Source: Echinarachnius parma (lineage: Eukaryota > Echinodermata > Echinoidea > Clypeasteroida > Echinarachniidae). Taken from it: a stretch of DNA of 64,000 bases. The stretch lies in assembly GCA_037951105.1 (NCBI GenBank), contig JBAMJV010002957.1:62001-126000 (forward strand), written 5' to 3'. Below the pieces are notes generated by a model, which searched no databases, was not told where the DNA came from, and was given only the letters and a program-made list of their open reading frames with translations. Numbering within the stretch: the first letter of the stretch is position 1; the number at the start of each line of letters is the position of its first letter. Below are positions 34,901-44,759 of the stretch, one piece after another. Made by a program: the position numbers and the translations under genes.

Positions 34901-37900
34901 AGGAGAGCAGTCATGTGGTTCTTCTGTACAGCTAATTCTATGGCAAGCCGTGGGGCGAGAATGTTCTCGGTGTTCAGAGGATCGCTAGAGACAAAAAGAA
35001 GCAAATTTAGGAAACGACATTGCCTCAGAAATATGGCCCTAGGATCCAAACGCCTTACCCAAAATCAATTGCTCATGGTATCATTTTGTTGGAAGAAGAG
35101 AATGTTCTACCCAATCAAACAAAAAACAATGACATTTGGTCGATGATGTTGATGAAATTAACGATCGTAGGTGTTGCATCCTTTCTGGGCCACCCGGTAT
35201 AACTCATTCCTGGTGTGGTATGCGGTTGCGGTTACCGTTAACTAGGTCGTGGAAACTGAGGATCTAACATGATAATATCAATTTGATTTGCAAACAAATG
35301 CAAATATCGTGTTTTTTTAATTGAATGATAAAAGTGGTAAATCACTTGATCGAAGAGCTAAATCGTATGAACACAATGCAATTTTGAACCAAAATTACAA
35401 ACCTTCAGGCTCAATTTCGTGAAATTGAATGACACGCTATTGAAACGAATGAAAAGCTTACGAAATTGACCGAAAAACATATCAAACATGTGATACGCCT
35501 AGGTCACAAAATGCACCGGATGCCGCACAATGGTTTTACCTACATTTTCGGATTGCGATACATCGTACGATGTCTGGAGTATAATCGTGTATTGGCAGTC
35601 CCGTAGCATGGGGGGTACTTTGGGTGCGTACACCCACCCTCCCCCCCCCCCCCCTCCCCCCCCCTCCCCCCCCTCCCCCCCCCCCCTCCCCCCCCCCCCC
35701 CCCCCTATTCAGAAAGGTCCACTTTTTATCGTTCTCGGTCTCGGCAGCAATCGCCCATTTGACATTTGACGACCCCAACTCCCTGCTTACAAAACTAAAA
35801 CAGTGGTCTAAATCAGCGACAGACCCCCACCACCCACCCCACTCCCCCCACCACCCCCCCCTCACACACACACTTACACGACATCAACCAGTTGTCTTGG
35901 TCATGTTGGTCCTGTTTTTTGAATATAGCCCAAAGCCCAAACCTACCGCCTTGACCGGCCTGAGCGATCACATAATTTTGTCTTGGGGTGGTTGTCTTGG
36001 GGAGTAATTGTCTTTGGGGGGAGGGGGGAGGTGGGGGGGGGTAATTGTCTTGGGGGGAATATTCCAGGGGGGTAGTTGTCCGGAGGGTTATCGACCGGGG
36101 GAGATTTTCTGGGAGGTAATCGTCCGGGGGGTAATTATCCGGGGGGTAGTTGTCTTGGGGGGTAATATTCCGGGGGGTAGTTGTCCGGGGGGTAGTTGTC
36201 CGCGGGGGTAGTTGTCCGGGTGGTAGTTGTCTTGGGGGTAGTTGTCTTGGGGGGTAATTGTCTTGGAGGGTAATTGTCTGGGGGGTAATTGTCTTGGGGG
36301 GTAATTGTCTTGGAGGGTAATTGTCTTGGAGGGTAATTGTCTTGGGGGGTAATTGTCCTAGGGGGGTAATTGTCCGGGGTGGTAGTTGTTCGGGGGGGTA
36401 ATTGTCCTAGGGGGGTAGTTGTCCGGGGGGTAATTGTCCGGGGGGTGGTTGTCCAGGGGGTAGTAGTCCTAGAACCGGAGTTATAACTATAGTTTGTAAT
36501 GTAATGGTGCAAGTTTTGGTTACTAAAATTAAGTTTGTAAAACTGTACTCTCTCTACCAGAACTCAACTATCCCTTTAAGTAATCAAAGCAATAATTTTA
36601 TACTAATATCAACTATGATAACAAACAACGAGAACAGGATACTGCGCACAATTTTATGGTACAAATTATACAAGTATTATACAAGTGGACCTTAAACACA
36701 TTCACGTCAGTTGTTTATATTGCACAATCTCCCTTTCTGAACACATAGTATTGTTGTTGCCTACATGAAAAAGCATCCGGAATAAATCTGTACAATTTGT
36801 GGTATGGAAAAAAGGTACAATTATCACTATCAAATATATATTTACAGTACGTGCGCACCCGTTCAATATCTTATTCACCTCGCCATTTATGTGCATTTCA
36901 CCGAACATAATCCGCATACATACAAATCCCTATATTTGCCTTTTCGAAGTGATTCATGAACTTGATTTACTTCATGACTTCAGTAACTCTTTCGTTTTCT
37001 CTATAGTATAGAGGTCGGACCTGAAACCAACATTGTGGATACAGGCACGTTTTTTAACGTGTCTTTTCTGCGGTCGGTAGCTGTGTCGTTATTGTAATAG
37101 AAACACAATGAAAATCATAGAACCGTTGATAATTAGCAAACACTGCTGCTCCCAGTCATAAGCTACTTTAAAATGAACATGGATGCTACGTCAAAACCCT
37201 GCAGTTAGGTTGTATCCCAAGCCTTACTATCCCGAGCTTAACAATATACTACATGAAATGTGATATGATGTAAATTTACAGAGTACGAACAAGCGAATCT
37301 TTTTCAAGGGCAATAGGCTAACATATTATATTCTCCTTTTGTAAACTAAAATTTAGTAAAGACATGTTATATTACATGCAGCAGTTACTTCATCACAGTG
37401 ATGAAAGATTCAAGTGATGCAATAGCAACATATGTCTTTGTTATGTTTGTATTGTAGCTCTGAGGCCCATCACGTTCTATGTATACTTAAAGGGCAATGA
37501 AACCCAAGCAAAATGTTGCTTTCATAGTCTTGAAGAGATTAAGAAGAATAATCTCTAAAAGTTAGAGCATAATCGGGTAAGAAACAAGAAAACTACAGCT
37601 CTTTGAAGATGTCCATTTATTCCTATGGGGAACTCAAGTTGGCAACGCACTCTGATAAGTGTGTGGACAACTCCCCATATGTTTTGTACACAAATGTTCC
37701 CATTTTTACAGTTTTCTTCATAGTCACATTTTTTCATTCCCCCAACTCATGATATGTTATGTATAAAAGCATTCTACAAAACATATGTTGAACTCGAACG
37801 ATGGGTAAACATAAATTTTGAGAAAATTGAACAAAACTGAAATTTTGTGTACAAAAAAAAACTTTGCCAGAGTGCGTTGCCAATTTGAGTCACTCGAAGA

Positions 37901-39115
37901 AATACATGGCTCTTTTCAAAGAGCCATAGTTTTCTTATTTCGTGACCGATTGTGCTCAAATTTTCTGAGACTATTCATTATATTTAGTGTCTTAGTGCAT
38001 ACAACAATTTGTCTGGATTTCATTGTCCTTTAAAATATATTCTCATTATATTTTACAACGATCAGACAGAAACACAACGTTTCATAATTATGATTTAATC
38101 AATTTAACTGTGCTAGTACTCCATACATGTAACATCATGTACAATCACGAAGTACAATGAAGGGTCTGCAGTTGGTAGACTAAGTTATTGGTCACAACCA
38201 CCTGTACATACTCAAAGATGCAATGACATCACAAGGAAAAGTATTTTCTGTCCTAATACAAATCCATTTGTTGATGCTGCTAATTGTAAGCATCGGCTTC
38301 CATGGCGTAGATGTGGTATCCCTTTGTGAGAAGGGATGATTGGAGATTCTTGAGAATATTGGGTAGTCATGTACCAAAGTCTTTTTTAGGACTACCCGAG
38401 AAAGAATAACAATATTCCTTCTCAGGACTCTTCAATTCTCCCTGCTCACATGGTTCAATCGCAAGCCGACTGTAACATTTCTTTGATATCATATTTTACA
38501 ACGTTAGAAGTTTGGATTTCAATAGAAGGGGCAATCATCCTCAATAACCATGATAACAGGCAATGCGTTATTCAACGCGATAATGAGCATACTATTGCAT
38601 GCTTCACATTCAGTTTCAAATGATTTTAAGTTTTATTATCCGTTCATTGTTATCAGACATGTAAGTTGAGATGATTACATACACCTTTAGTATAAACTCC
38701 ACCTCGTATAACCTCGTATATGATTAACACGTTCACAAACATGTAACACTGTCATGCAGTATACTAGTGTCACATTCCAATTTCTAAACAATGTGATGGA
38801 ATGTGATAGCTTTACACATGAGGTATGAACGAAACATGATTTGAAGAATTGTTCCAAATGCCGCTTAATACTTTTTTGTTCAACTTTGGAGAAAAGCAGG
38901 TGTCTTTGTTCTACTTCGTACACATGCCTATGGGCATATGAAAATGGAACGTTCCATATTTTGATTTTGATTGCGTTATCATGTACTGATATCGTTAACT
39001 CAATTGCTATGGATAGTGGATTTAGCGCCTTTTGGAATTAAGGTCTTTATTATATAAGTATGGTTACATACATACCTGACACGTGCAATAGTCCCAGAAA
39101 ATGATAAGACCGCAT
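19650..39115 (-). CDS. Gene B: three-Ig transmembrane receptor with GIMAP/AIG1-like cytoplasmic domain (12 exons)
   Basis: Exons in transcript order: 39115-39076, 29879-29568, 28407-28265, 27517-27322, 26769-26425, 25759-25628, 24444-24415, 23749-23594, 23210-23112, 21733-21667 (or from 21739), 20523-20453, 19933-19650. They total 1875 nt, one frame, 624 residues. V-set Ig 1 (14-117; LPC, W, YIC), split V-like Ig 2 (118-230; LPCSY, DEGRYRC), C2-like Ig 3 (231-345; RLDC, WLKNG, NLTCRAEG), TM 351-373, basic stop-transfer KNRRRRGR, cytoplasmic 374-624. The cytoplasmic part follows GIMAP order: strand plus P-loop position (HVDMDNKA, 431-438), strand RLWVVKDANL (G3 position), strand CHFVVCEY, helix, strand HLVAIIYTG, C-terminal helix LLDFVQACLDM. 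Glycines of the P-loop are absent, so GTP binding is doubtful. The first exon gives only a 13-residue leader, so the true start may lie upstream. The Ig-TM part is direct reading; the GIMAP fold is inference. Confidence 0.78.
20453..20523 (-). CDS. Gene B exon 11
   Basis: 71 bp, phase 2-1, donor gtaagt. KVELSENDRDALRTKSAEID is the helix between two core strands, like the ED-helix of GIMAPs. Confidence 0.72.
21667..21733 (-). CDS. Gene B exon 10 (tandem acceptor 6 nt upstream)
   Basis: 67 bp, the same length as gene A exon 10, phase 1-2. It encodes NLNENDVQVDVNCHFVVCEY. Two AG acceptors six bases apart (exon start 21739 or 21733) both keep frame. Confidence 0.7.
22330..22763. mobile_element. 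MITE with 50-bp inverted ends (family E relative)
   Basis: Left ggccggtattctactaaatg ... cttaggctagactaaa; the right end is the complement (ttagtctggcctaag ... agtaaaataccaccca). In an intron of gene B. Shares internal motifs with 54539-54956. Confidence 0.75.
23112..23210 (-). CDS. Gene B exon 9
   Basis: 99 bp, phase 1-1. EDKYQSILKNLRGANKPVSE, then DSIRLWVVK, the strand that precedes the G3 position. Confidence 0.72.
23594..23749 (-). CDS. Gene B exon 8: degenerate P-loop region
   Basis: 156 bp, phase 1-1. SRFTNLCMHHVDMDNKAIAA, where GIMAPs have a hydrophobic strand then GxxGxGKS-A-x-x-x. The Lys is kept but the glycines are not. Confidence 0.75.
24415..24444 (-). CDS. Gene B exon 7: 30-bp linker exon
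   Basis: Microexon with good borders (tttcag / gtaagt), phase 1-1, encoding DHNDSSHPLM. Gene A has a 33-bp counterpart. Confidence 0.65.
24596..24700 (+). mobile_element. tRNA-derived SINE fragment
   Basis: Contains gtgtctgactcgaaat and an exact Pol III B box GGTTCGAAGCC at 24656-24666, in tRNA-like order. The A box is weak and the 3' limit unclear. Confidence 0.6.
25510..25584. repeat. 75-bp inverted repeat (hairpin)
   Basis: Arms actgaagtactgctctaagg and its near complement, with an inner cactt/aagtg pair. It sits 44 bp past the donor side of the gene B TM exon. Confidence 0.75.
25628..25759 (-). CDS. Gene B exon 6: transmembrane helix
   Basis: 132 bp, phase 1-1, donor gtaagc. TM AIAISISVSVIIVLAIIAAA, then KYKNRRRRGR as cytoplasmic stop-transfer. 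Confidence 0.85.
26425..26769 (-). CDS. Gene B exon 5: third Ig domain
   Basis: 345 bp, phase 1-1. RLDCSVRGVWPPVRITWLKN and HNLTCRAEGRGVMGF form a CD80-like C2-set pattern. The acceptor used here is tatgaag at 26770-26771. The AG at gene A's equivalent position has been lost, so the exon starts a few codons earlier. Confidence 0.82.
27322..27517 (-). CDS. Gene B exon 4: second half of Ig 2
   Basis: 196 bp, identical in length to gene A exon 4, phase 0-1. DDFTLVIYDVGVRDEGRYRC is the F-strand Cys motif. Confidence 0.85.
27950..28238 (-). mobile_element. Diverged family A MITE, partial
   Basis: Ends ctacccctTTAA at 28238, 26 bp from the exon-3 boundary at 28265. It keeps internal landmarks such as gaaccgattt. 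Confidence 0.7.
28265..28407 (-). CDS. Gene B exon 3: first half of Ig 2
   Basis: 143 bp, identical in length to gene A exon 3, phase 1-0. SATVVTTIQTATFDIGLNVS then LPCSYERNASDIRW. Confidence 0.85.
29568..29879 (-). CDS. Gene B exon 2: V-set Ig domain 1
   Basis: 312 bp, phase 1-1. LPCVYDRSVRIAKWDKE, GRFNITDDFSLIINGIEPED, AGLYICTVSD: complete B, C, D, E and F strand signatures. Confidence 0.88.
30291..30916. repeat. Tandem duplication, 2 x 313 bp
   Basis: 30291-30603 and 30604-30916 differ at only one base that I could find, so the duplication is very recent (or an assembly artefact). No gene inside. In intron 1 of gene B. Confidence 0.95.
30981..31250 (-). mobile_element. LINE 3'-end fragment with (AATTGAATT)-type tail
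   Basis: Begins ttaaattcaattcaaaactt, the complement of a LINE tail, followed by 3' UTR-like AT-rich sequence. Similar tail at 39864. Confidence 0.55.
31870..32122. mobile_element. G/C-tract MITE (GGCGTA ends)
   Basis: Left taggcgtacacaggcctggg, right cctgggtacgccactgccta. Poly-G and poly-C tracts lie just inside the ends. Nested in the 1.7-kb element. Confidence 0.65.
32223..32584 (+). mobile_element. Family B MITE nested in the 1.7-kb element
   Basis: gggatctagtaactttgttg ... acaatgttactaagtcc, about 360 bp, with slightly worn ends. Confidence 0.8.
34598..35197. mobile_element. Foldback mariner-like MITE
   Basis: 600 bp, TA on both sides, ends CAGGGTGGCCCAGAAAGGAT / complement. Arms of about 280 bp flank a loop of about 35 bp. 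Both strands therefore show almost the same frame (MDPRAIFLRQCRFLNLLLFV), which is not a gene. Confidence 0.9.
35641..35705. repeat. Poly-C tract
   Basis: About 65 bases of nearly pure C broken by single T. Part of a G/C-tract repeat (about 35600-35880). Accuracy of its length is doubtful. Confidence 0.9.
37487..38033. mobile_element. TTAA-type MITE, family D
   Basis: TTAAAGGGCAATGAAACCCA at the left; the right end is the complement with few changes (ggatttcattgtccttTAA). 547 bp, non-coding. Start resembles families A and B (TTAAAGGG). Confidence 0.85.
38852..39043 (+). mobile_element. MITE family C, copy 2
   Basis: ttccaaatgccgcttaatac ... gtggatttagcgccttttgg. It ends 33 bp inside the intron after gene B exon 1. 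Confidence 0.65.
39076..39115 (-). CDS. Gene B exon 1: short leader
   Basis: ATG to donor gtatgt, phase 1, giving MRSYHFLGLLHVS. It ends like gene A's signal peptide (GLLHVS vs GLVNVS) but lacks the full hydrophobic core. The upstream frame is open (VYISFFI) without ATG. Confidence 0.55.
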
Positions 39116-39267
39116 GATGAAAAATGAGATATATACTCCTTCCAAAAGCCACACATTACGTGAAATATCATAACTGTATGCTTGAACTCTACTGATGTGC
39201 GCGCATTCATAGTTCGTTCGTGTACAGGTATTTTACATCATTATGATAACTACTGGGAGGCGTATTC

Positions 39268-39430
39268 CCCATGGGCATGATGGGCGTAGGAGCATATCTT
39301 TCACAGGGGGGGGGGGGGGGGAGGGGGGGGGGGCTGAGGTCTTTTCCCCTAATAATATTTATTATCCTTCCCATTTTCACCCGACAAGTAAAACAAAAAT
39401 ATGTCTTCGCCTCTTTGATGCTGTAACATG
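39268..39430. repeat. G-tract repeat (family H), copy 1
   Basis: gggcgtaggagcatatcttt, a poly-G run, then ttattatccttcccatttt and gtcttcgcctctttgatgc. Matches 58040-58190. Confidence 0.7.
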
Positions 39431-39435
39431 TCATG

Positions 39436-39560
39436 TGTTTGCCCGAATGTAACATGACTTTGCCCGAATATGACACGAGTTTGCCCGAATATGACTTTAT
39501 TTTGCCCGACGATGACACCAATTTGCCCACGTATGACAGGTTTTGCCTGAAATTAAGGTG
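39436..39560. repeat. Minisatellite, unit about 18 bp
   Basis: About six units of tttgcccgaatatgacac directly next to the family H repeat. Confidence 0.85.
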
Positions 39561-39863
39561 CTTTTTGTCAGAATATAGCCGGGGCTGCAGCAGCCAGCCC
39601 CCAAGGCCCCCCCCCCCCCCCCACCCCCCCCACCGCCTCATACGGCTATGGTATTCCCCATTGATTTTTTTTATGTTACCTATAACAATGACTTTCGGTA
39701 ACTTATTCCAAGCGGAAGGTGCATTGTTTCGGTAAGCGATTGATCACGTTCGGGTATTTGAATTTTTACAAAGGACGATTTTTTGAAGTAATCCGTTGCC
39801 CAAATTGCTTGTCATGGTCATGGAGACCATTACAAAGAATGTAGAATACGTTCATTGAAATAC

Positions 39864-40010
39864 GCAAATTCAATTAAATTCAATTCAATGTATTTATTTC
39901 CACATTTGATAAGATCACATGTACAATAATACTCAACAAATATATACAAAAGGTATAACAGAGACATAAAAAAAAAAAAATAAAAAAAAAGACAAGCAAT
40001 GACAAACTGC
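39864..40010 (-). mobile_element. LINE 3'-end fragment
   Basis: ttcaattaaattcaattcaa tail complement, then short 3' UTR-like sequence ending in an A-rich run. Same family style as 30981. Confidence 0.5.
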
Positions 40011-40460
40011 TTATTTAATTTGAAAACGAGATTTCTTCATCAGATCTATACAATGTACAGTTGTTTATTTTTTTGGGTTTAAAACATTGCACAACGTTCA
40101 TATAAATAAGAAGACAGCTTTCCACAGCTGCAGCTTCACACATCTAGTTCGCTGTGTATATTAATTTGTTCTGCACTTCGCAAATTGTTCGCATTAAGAT
40201 TAACCATCTCCCTGTTTCTGCATCATTTCCTTGTGTTCTTAATTTACAATCACAATCCTCTTTGCTTTCTTATCATTATTTGCCACTCATTTTTCCTTTT
40301 GTATTATTACATCTGAACGGCACTTGAAGCACGAATCAAATTTCAAAGTCAAGATCCCCCCAATTTATCGTACCATAAATGTGATGTTACAGCCTGTTAT
40401 GTGAAGATTAGTTCATTCCAAGAGCTATACCCTTTAGACTTACAATTATAATTATCCCCC

Positions 40461-40765
40461 CATTGGCGTAGCCAGTAATACTCCAGAGGGGGGGGGGGGG
40501 GGGGGGGGGAGTGCGGGCTCCAACCTGCGAGCGAGTACGCACGAGCCAATTCAGATGGGGTACAGGAGCTGAGACACCGAACTATAATTAGATTTCTGTT
40601 AACAAAGCAAGCAAGCAACAATCAACAACAAATAAGGTCCAAACGTGGGGAGGGGGGGGGGGGGGGGCACACCTTATGTACTTTTCCCCAAAAATTGTCC
40701 CCTTATGTTGTCTATTGTTTTTTCTTCAAATAACTGCCCCCCCCCCCCCTTAGCTACGCCACTGA
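40461..40765. mobile_element. G-tract MITE with GGCGTAGC ends
   Basis: cattggcgtagccagtaata then poly-G on the left; poly-C then ttagctacgccactgatc on the right. Confidence 0.7.
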
Positions 40766-41276
40766 TCTCACTATCCAAGGTTCAACATGACTATCCAACA
40801 CATTGCTTCTCTTTCTTTCTCCACATTTCTGTCCCTCTCTCTTCATTTCCTTCTTTTTTAGCTTCCTTCCGAACGGTGGGTATTTTCATGAACAGAAAGG
40901 AAAACATTGTTTCTGATCATTTCACAACCTTACCTTGATCTAATCTATTAGTTGAATTAAACGATTGTTGAAATTGCATACAATAATAATAATATACCAA
41001 GTCAGTATTGCTAACATACGTTATTGATCATGGAACAGAACACTCATAGCTCATAGACACATTCAAATCATAATATAATTTGTATTGAGCTCCTGCTATC
41101 AACCTATTTACATGGGCACAACATAACTTGTTTTTCTGTTAACTTTTGGTTTACATAAAATGTGTTTAACTTTATCCCGAGAAGGGATCAACCAGTTAAA
41201 TAGGATTTTACTTCGTATAACAAGATATGTACTGGATAGCGAGCATTTTCAGGACCAGTCATAAAAGGGTTAATGC

Positions 41277-41575
41277 TTAAAGGGACTTAGTAACATTGTC
41301 CAAATCCTTCGGTTTTTCAATTTCCCTTTCGTTACAAAGATATGTATGATTGAAGTATTCAGATAAGAAAAACTCTGGGCGAGTTTTTCTTCCGTGTACA
41401 AAGTGAGTGCAGTGAGTACTGAATATCACTTTGCATTTTCGCTCATTACTTGGCCATACAATGTCCATTTGACTCGAAATTTCCACACAATACCCTGTGG
41501 ACATATGAGATAACAACAATATACATTGCATCAACCATTCATCACTTTTTGCACATTTCAACAAAGTTACTAGAG
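41277..41575 (-). mobile_element. Family B MITE, reverse copy
   Basis: TTAAAGGGACTTAGTAACAT at 41277; family landmarks run in reverse to aaagttactag near 41575. Confidence 0.8.
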
Positions 41576-41944
41576 TAAGTATAAGTATAACTTTGTTCAG
41601 GGGTTACCTATGGCACCTCCTTTATGCATGAGTATGTAACATTTTTTAAATTTCTTATTTTGGAATACGACAAACACTTCATTAGCAAACATATAGGACT
41701 GCGTACACTTTTCGCCTAAAATAAAAGAAACAATTTTAACACACATTCGCTATCAGTGAAATCCGCTTTTACTTTAATACTTCTTAGAAGATGTAATGAA
41801 TCCATATTAATTATGTATCATTGTTATATACTATTAGCGTTCTCTCTATACGTCCAATCTGCATTAGGTTGCAATAGATTATTATTGTTTTAAAATATTT
41901 TAATGAGATACACAGAGGAAAAATAAAGATTACATCTAACATTA

Positions 41945-42034
41945 ACCCGTTCAGGACTTTTCCCGAAAATACTCGGACTTTTGTCTATGGAGAATACATG
42001 TTATAGCAAAATCAATCAGTCCTGAACGGGTGAT
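41945..42034. repeat. 90-bp inverted repeat
   Basis: acccgttcaggact ... agtcctgaacgggt; a small hairpin or MITE. Confidence 0.7.
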
Positions 42035-42139
42035 ATAAAAACATGTAACATAGAGACAATAATGGTTCACACAGTTATTAACTTGAACACAGTTACTTCT
42101 AAGAAAATACAATGCATACCAAGAAAGTTTGTGTTTAAT

Positions 42140-42399
42140 GCTTCATTTTAAATAAAATATTGTGAATGTGATGTTATGTTGAAGTAGTGATAGAGATTAT
42201 CAACAACTATTTAAAAAACACTTTTGTAAATTTTTGAAAAGAAGAAGCATTTTTAACGAATTTATTACGAATGGTTATGTTTATGGATATTAAAATATTA
42301 TTGTATGTTCTTTCGAATTTGACACTCAGTTTTTCATTATCTCACGAACAAATTATTTTGAGTAGCGCCCTCTATACCAAAACTCAACTATCCCTTTAA
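42140..42399 (-). mobile_element. Family A MITE, clipped copy
   Basis: Only the right half is present, ending agcgccctctataccaaaac and tatcccTTTAA. Confidence 0.75.
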
Positions 42400-42780
42400 C
42401 TGGCTGGTTTTGGGTTAATCAAGCCTGCAGAGACACAGACGAGACGGGAAGTCATCATGGTGGTCAAGATGATGGTTAACCGCTTGTATCTGATGCGACC
42501 AACACTTATCATAATTATTTATACAAATGACATCCTTGACCAAAGACATTATTAACCAAACATGTTATCTACAGCAATGTGAATTTCCTTTCAAGTTCAA
42601 TGTGTATATTTTGTAAAGTTAGCAAATATGCATTGAGGTAATTCATTTAAAACGTACTTGAATATAATCCTAGGCAATAAGTTGAAATGAATATTTCATG
42701 TAAATTTGGATCCAGGCTGAAAGTGTATTAGTTCAAATAAACTTCGATAGGTTTGGTTCTCTATACAAAAAAAAATCCGA

Positions 42781-43166
42781 TTAAAGGGATCTAGAAACTT
42801 TGTTTTCATGTGCAAAAAGTGATGAATGGTTGATACAATGTATAGTGTTGTTATCCGATATGTCCACTTGGTGTTGTGTGAAAATTTCAAGTTAAATGGA
42901 CGTTATATGGCCGAGTAATGAGCAAGAATGCAAAGTGATGTTCACTGACCCATTGCACTGACTTTGTACATGGTTTCGACGATCCAAGGGATAATCTAAC
43001 ATCTGAAAACTTCAATCGTACATATCTTTTTAACGAAAGGGAAATTTGTAAAACCGAACCCTGTCCCATGCTTTTTTTGTTAATACGAACACAACAAGGT
43101 ATGGTAGAACCGCTAGAATTCCAATTGGATTTTGAGGATTAGGACAATGCTACTAAGTCCCTTTAA
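42781..43166 (+). mobile_element. Family B MITE, full length
   Basis: TTAAAGGGATCTAGAAACTT ... tactaagtccctTTAA, 386 bp. Confidence 0.88.
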
Positions 43167-43602
43167 TATGATTGGTGTTATATATTGATATATAAGTATG
43201 ATAAACATATACAAACAAATACAAAGATATACGTGAATATGTTGATAAGCAAATATGAATATTTCCGCTACTTGATAAAAAAAAATGTATCCCTATGCTT
43301 GTTGATATATGTACAAACAGTCCTCAAATTTTACCGATTTCAATTTGATATGATTTAATAACACAAACTTTAAAGGGAGGCTTGCGTATTGGTATTTTCC
43401 GAAGTGCACCCCCCCAAAACAAAAACAAAAATAAAAATTGTAACTGATTTGGTTGATTTCAATTCCATGGGAAAGATCATACAAAAAAACATGGGAAATA
43501 ATAATAATTCCCATTCAAATGCTCTCATTGTTGTGAAATTTGCTTTCAAAATATTATATAAAAGTGATCGTCACCGGCAATCAGCTTTGACACTACCTCA
43601 AG

Positions 43603-43631
43603 AGAACGCTAGCGCGAAGCGCTAGCGTTCT
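43603..43631. repeat. Perfect short hairpin
   Basis: agaacgctagcgc, 3-nt loop gaa, gcgctagcgttct. Isolated, just upstream of a foldback element. Confidence 0.85.
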
Positions 43632-43709
43632 AGGTCCTCCTAATACGGGACTGAAAATTAATATTGTTTGTGCACGCTAATTGTGCTTAAAACTATACAT
43701 ATGACACGG

Positions 43710-44043
43710 TACTTACCACCGATTCACTCTCCAATATGTGATCCAACTATCGGGTGGATTAAAATTATGATTTTCCCCTCCATTCCGCTAAAAATCAGTG
43801 ATTTATGCGCCTCCTCGACTTCTCTCCGTGTGTTAGCATAGCGCGACTGATATGCACAGTAACTATTACCGGGCATACGGCCATCGCGATCATCAAAATC
43901 TGTTCGGAGTCGCGCTAACACACGGAGAGAAGTCGAGGACTGGCGCATAAATCACTGATTTTTAGCGGAATGGGGGACAAAATTATAATTTTAATCCACC
44001 CGATGGTTGGATCACATATTGGAGAATGAATCGGTGGTAAGTA
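43710..44043. mobile_element. Foldback element, arms about 135 bp
   Basis: tacttaccaccgattcactc at the left, complement at 44043, unique centre of about 60 bp (43847-43906). Non-coding. Confidence 0.88.
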
Positions 44044-44060
44044 GCGTATCCGCGGAGCTA

Positions 44061-44602
44061 TTAAAGGGGTAGTACAGTTTTGGCAATGCTGAACTTTAGT
44101 AACCAAACCTGGACAATAACATTATAAACTAATAGTTATAACTTCACCATGCTCGAAAGGTATACAAAATTACAAACGACTAAGTAAAAAGCCCGTTATC
44201 ATTCAAAAAGAGCCATTAAAACACAAGAGGGCGCTCTCTAAAAAGGCATTGCTTTCAACCGTTTTTCATACGAAATTATGCATGTGATGTATTATTGAAA
44301 TAATGATTAAATAGAGAGATCTTCAACAACTATTTAAAAAACGCTTTAGACAATTTTTGAAAAAGTGTATGCATTTTTAAATTTTTTTGAAAAAATCATC
44401 TAATTATTTGGGCCCCAAATAATTATAAGATCAGATATATTTATTGATATTCAGCCGTTTCTGGACCGATATTGACCAAATAAAGTTAATTCTGCCATTA
44501 AAATTGCATGTTCTCTCAAATTCGACACTCAGTTTGTCATTACCTCACAAAAAAATTGTGATGTGCAGCGCCCTCTCTACCAAAACTAAACTACCCCTTT
44601 AA
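44061..44602 (-). mobile_element. Family A MITE, full length
   Basis: 542 bp, TTAAAGGGGTAGTACAGTTT ... aaactaccccTTTAA. Well preserved and close to the copies at 46432 and 60489. Confidence 0.92.
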
Positions 44603-44759
44603 ATGACTGGAACGATTCGAAATAACATGATAACGCTATAACGTTTTATATTTGAAACATGTATCAAAACGTTGGAGGACATTTTAAAGTAAAACTGCGC
44701 CGTATCAAACTAACTTCCAAGAACTGCTGCTAGTGTATCTAGTTGTTTATATAAATATT

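Larger units (their letters stand above)
33460..36476. mobile_element. 3-kb element whose inverted ends are C-rich tandem arrays
   Basis: Left array 33460-34140 repeats (g)gacaactacccccc-like units of about 15 bp; right array about 36000-36476 is the inverse. Unit variants (ggactactacccc, then ctggacaacc, then ccctaggacaattac) occur in the same order from both ends, so the arms are true inverted copies. GGAGTTAT is duplicated at 33452-33459 and 36477-36484. No transposase frame seen. An 8-bp duplication is compatible with hAT or P-like mechanisms. Confidence 0.85.
31296..36579 (+). mobile_element. Family A MITE split by two later insertions
   Basis: Left end TTAAAGGGATAGTTGAGTTT at 31296, right end actatcccTTTAA at 36579. 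Removing 31608-33289 and 33460-36476 with one copy of each target duplication leaves 568 bp, the family's normal length. Confidence 0.9.

Noticed and set aside
34746-35146. Mirrored peptides starting MDPRAIFLRQ on both strands
   Set aside because: Produced by the inverted arms of a foldback MITE, not by coding selection.
35530-36512. Poly-Pro, poly-Gly and Thr/Pro-rich frames
   Set aside because: Translations of poly-C tracts and of the C-rich tandem arms.
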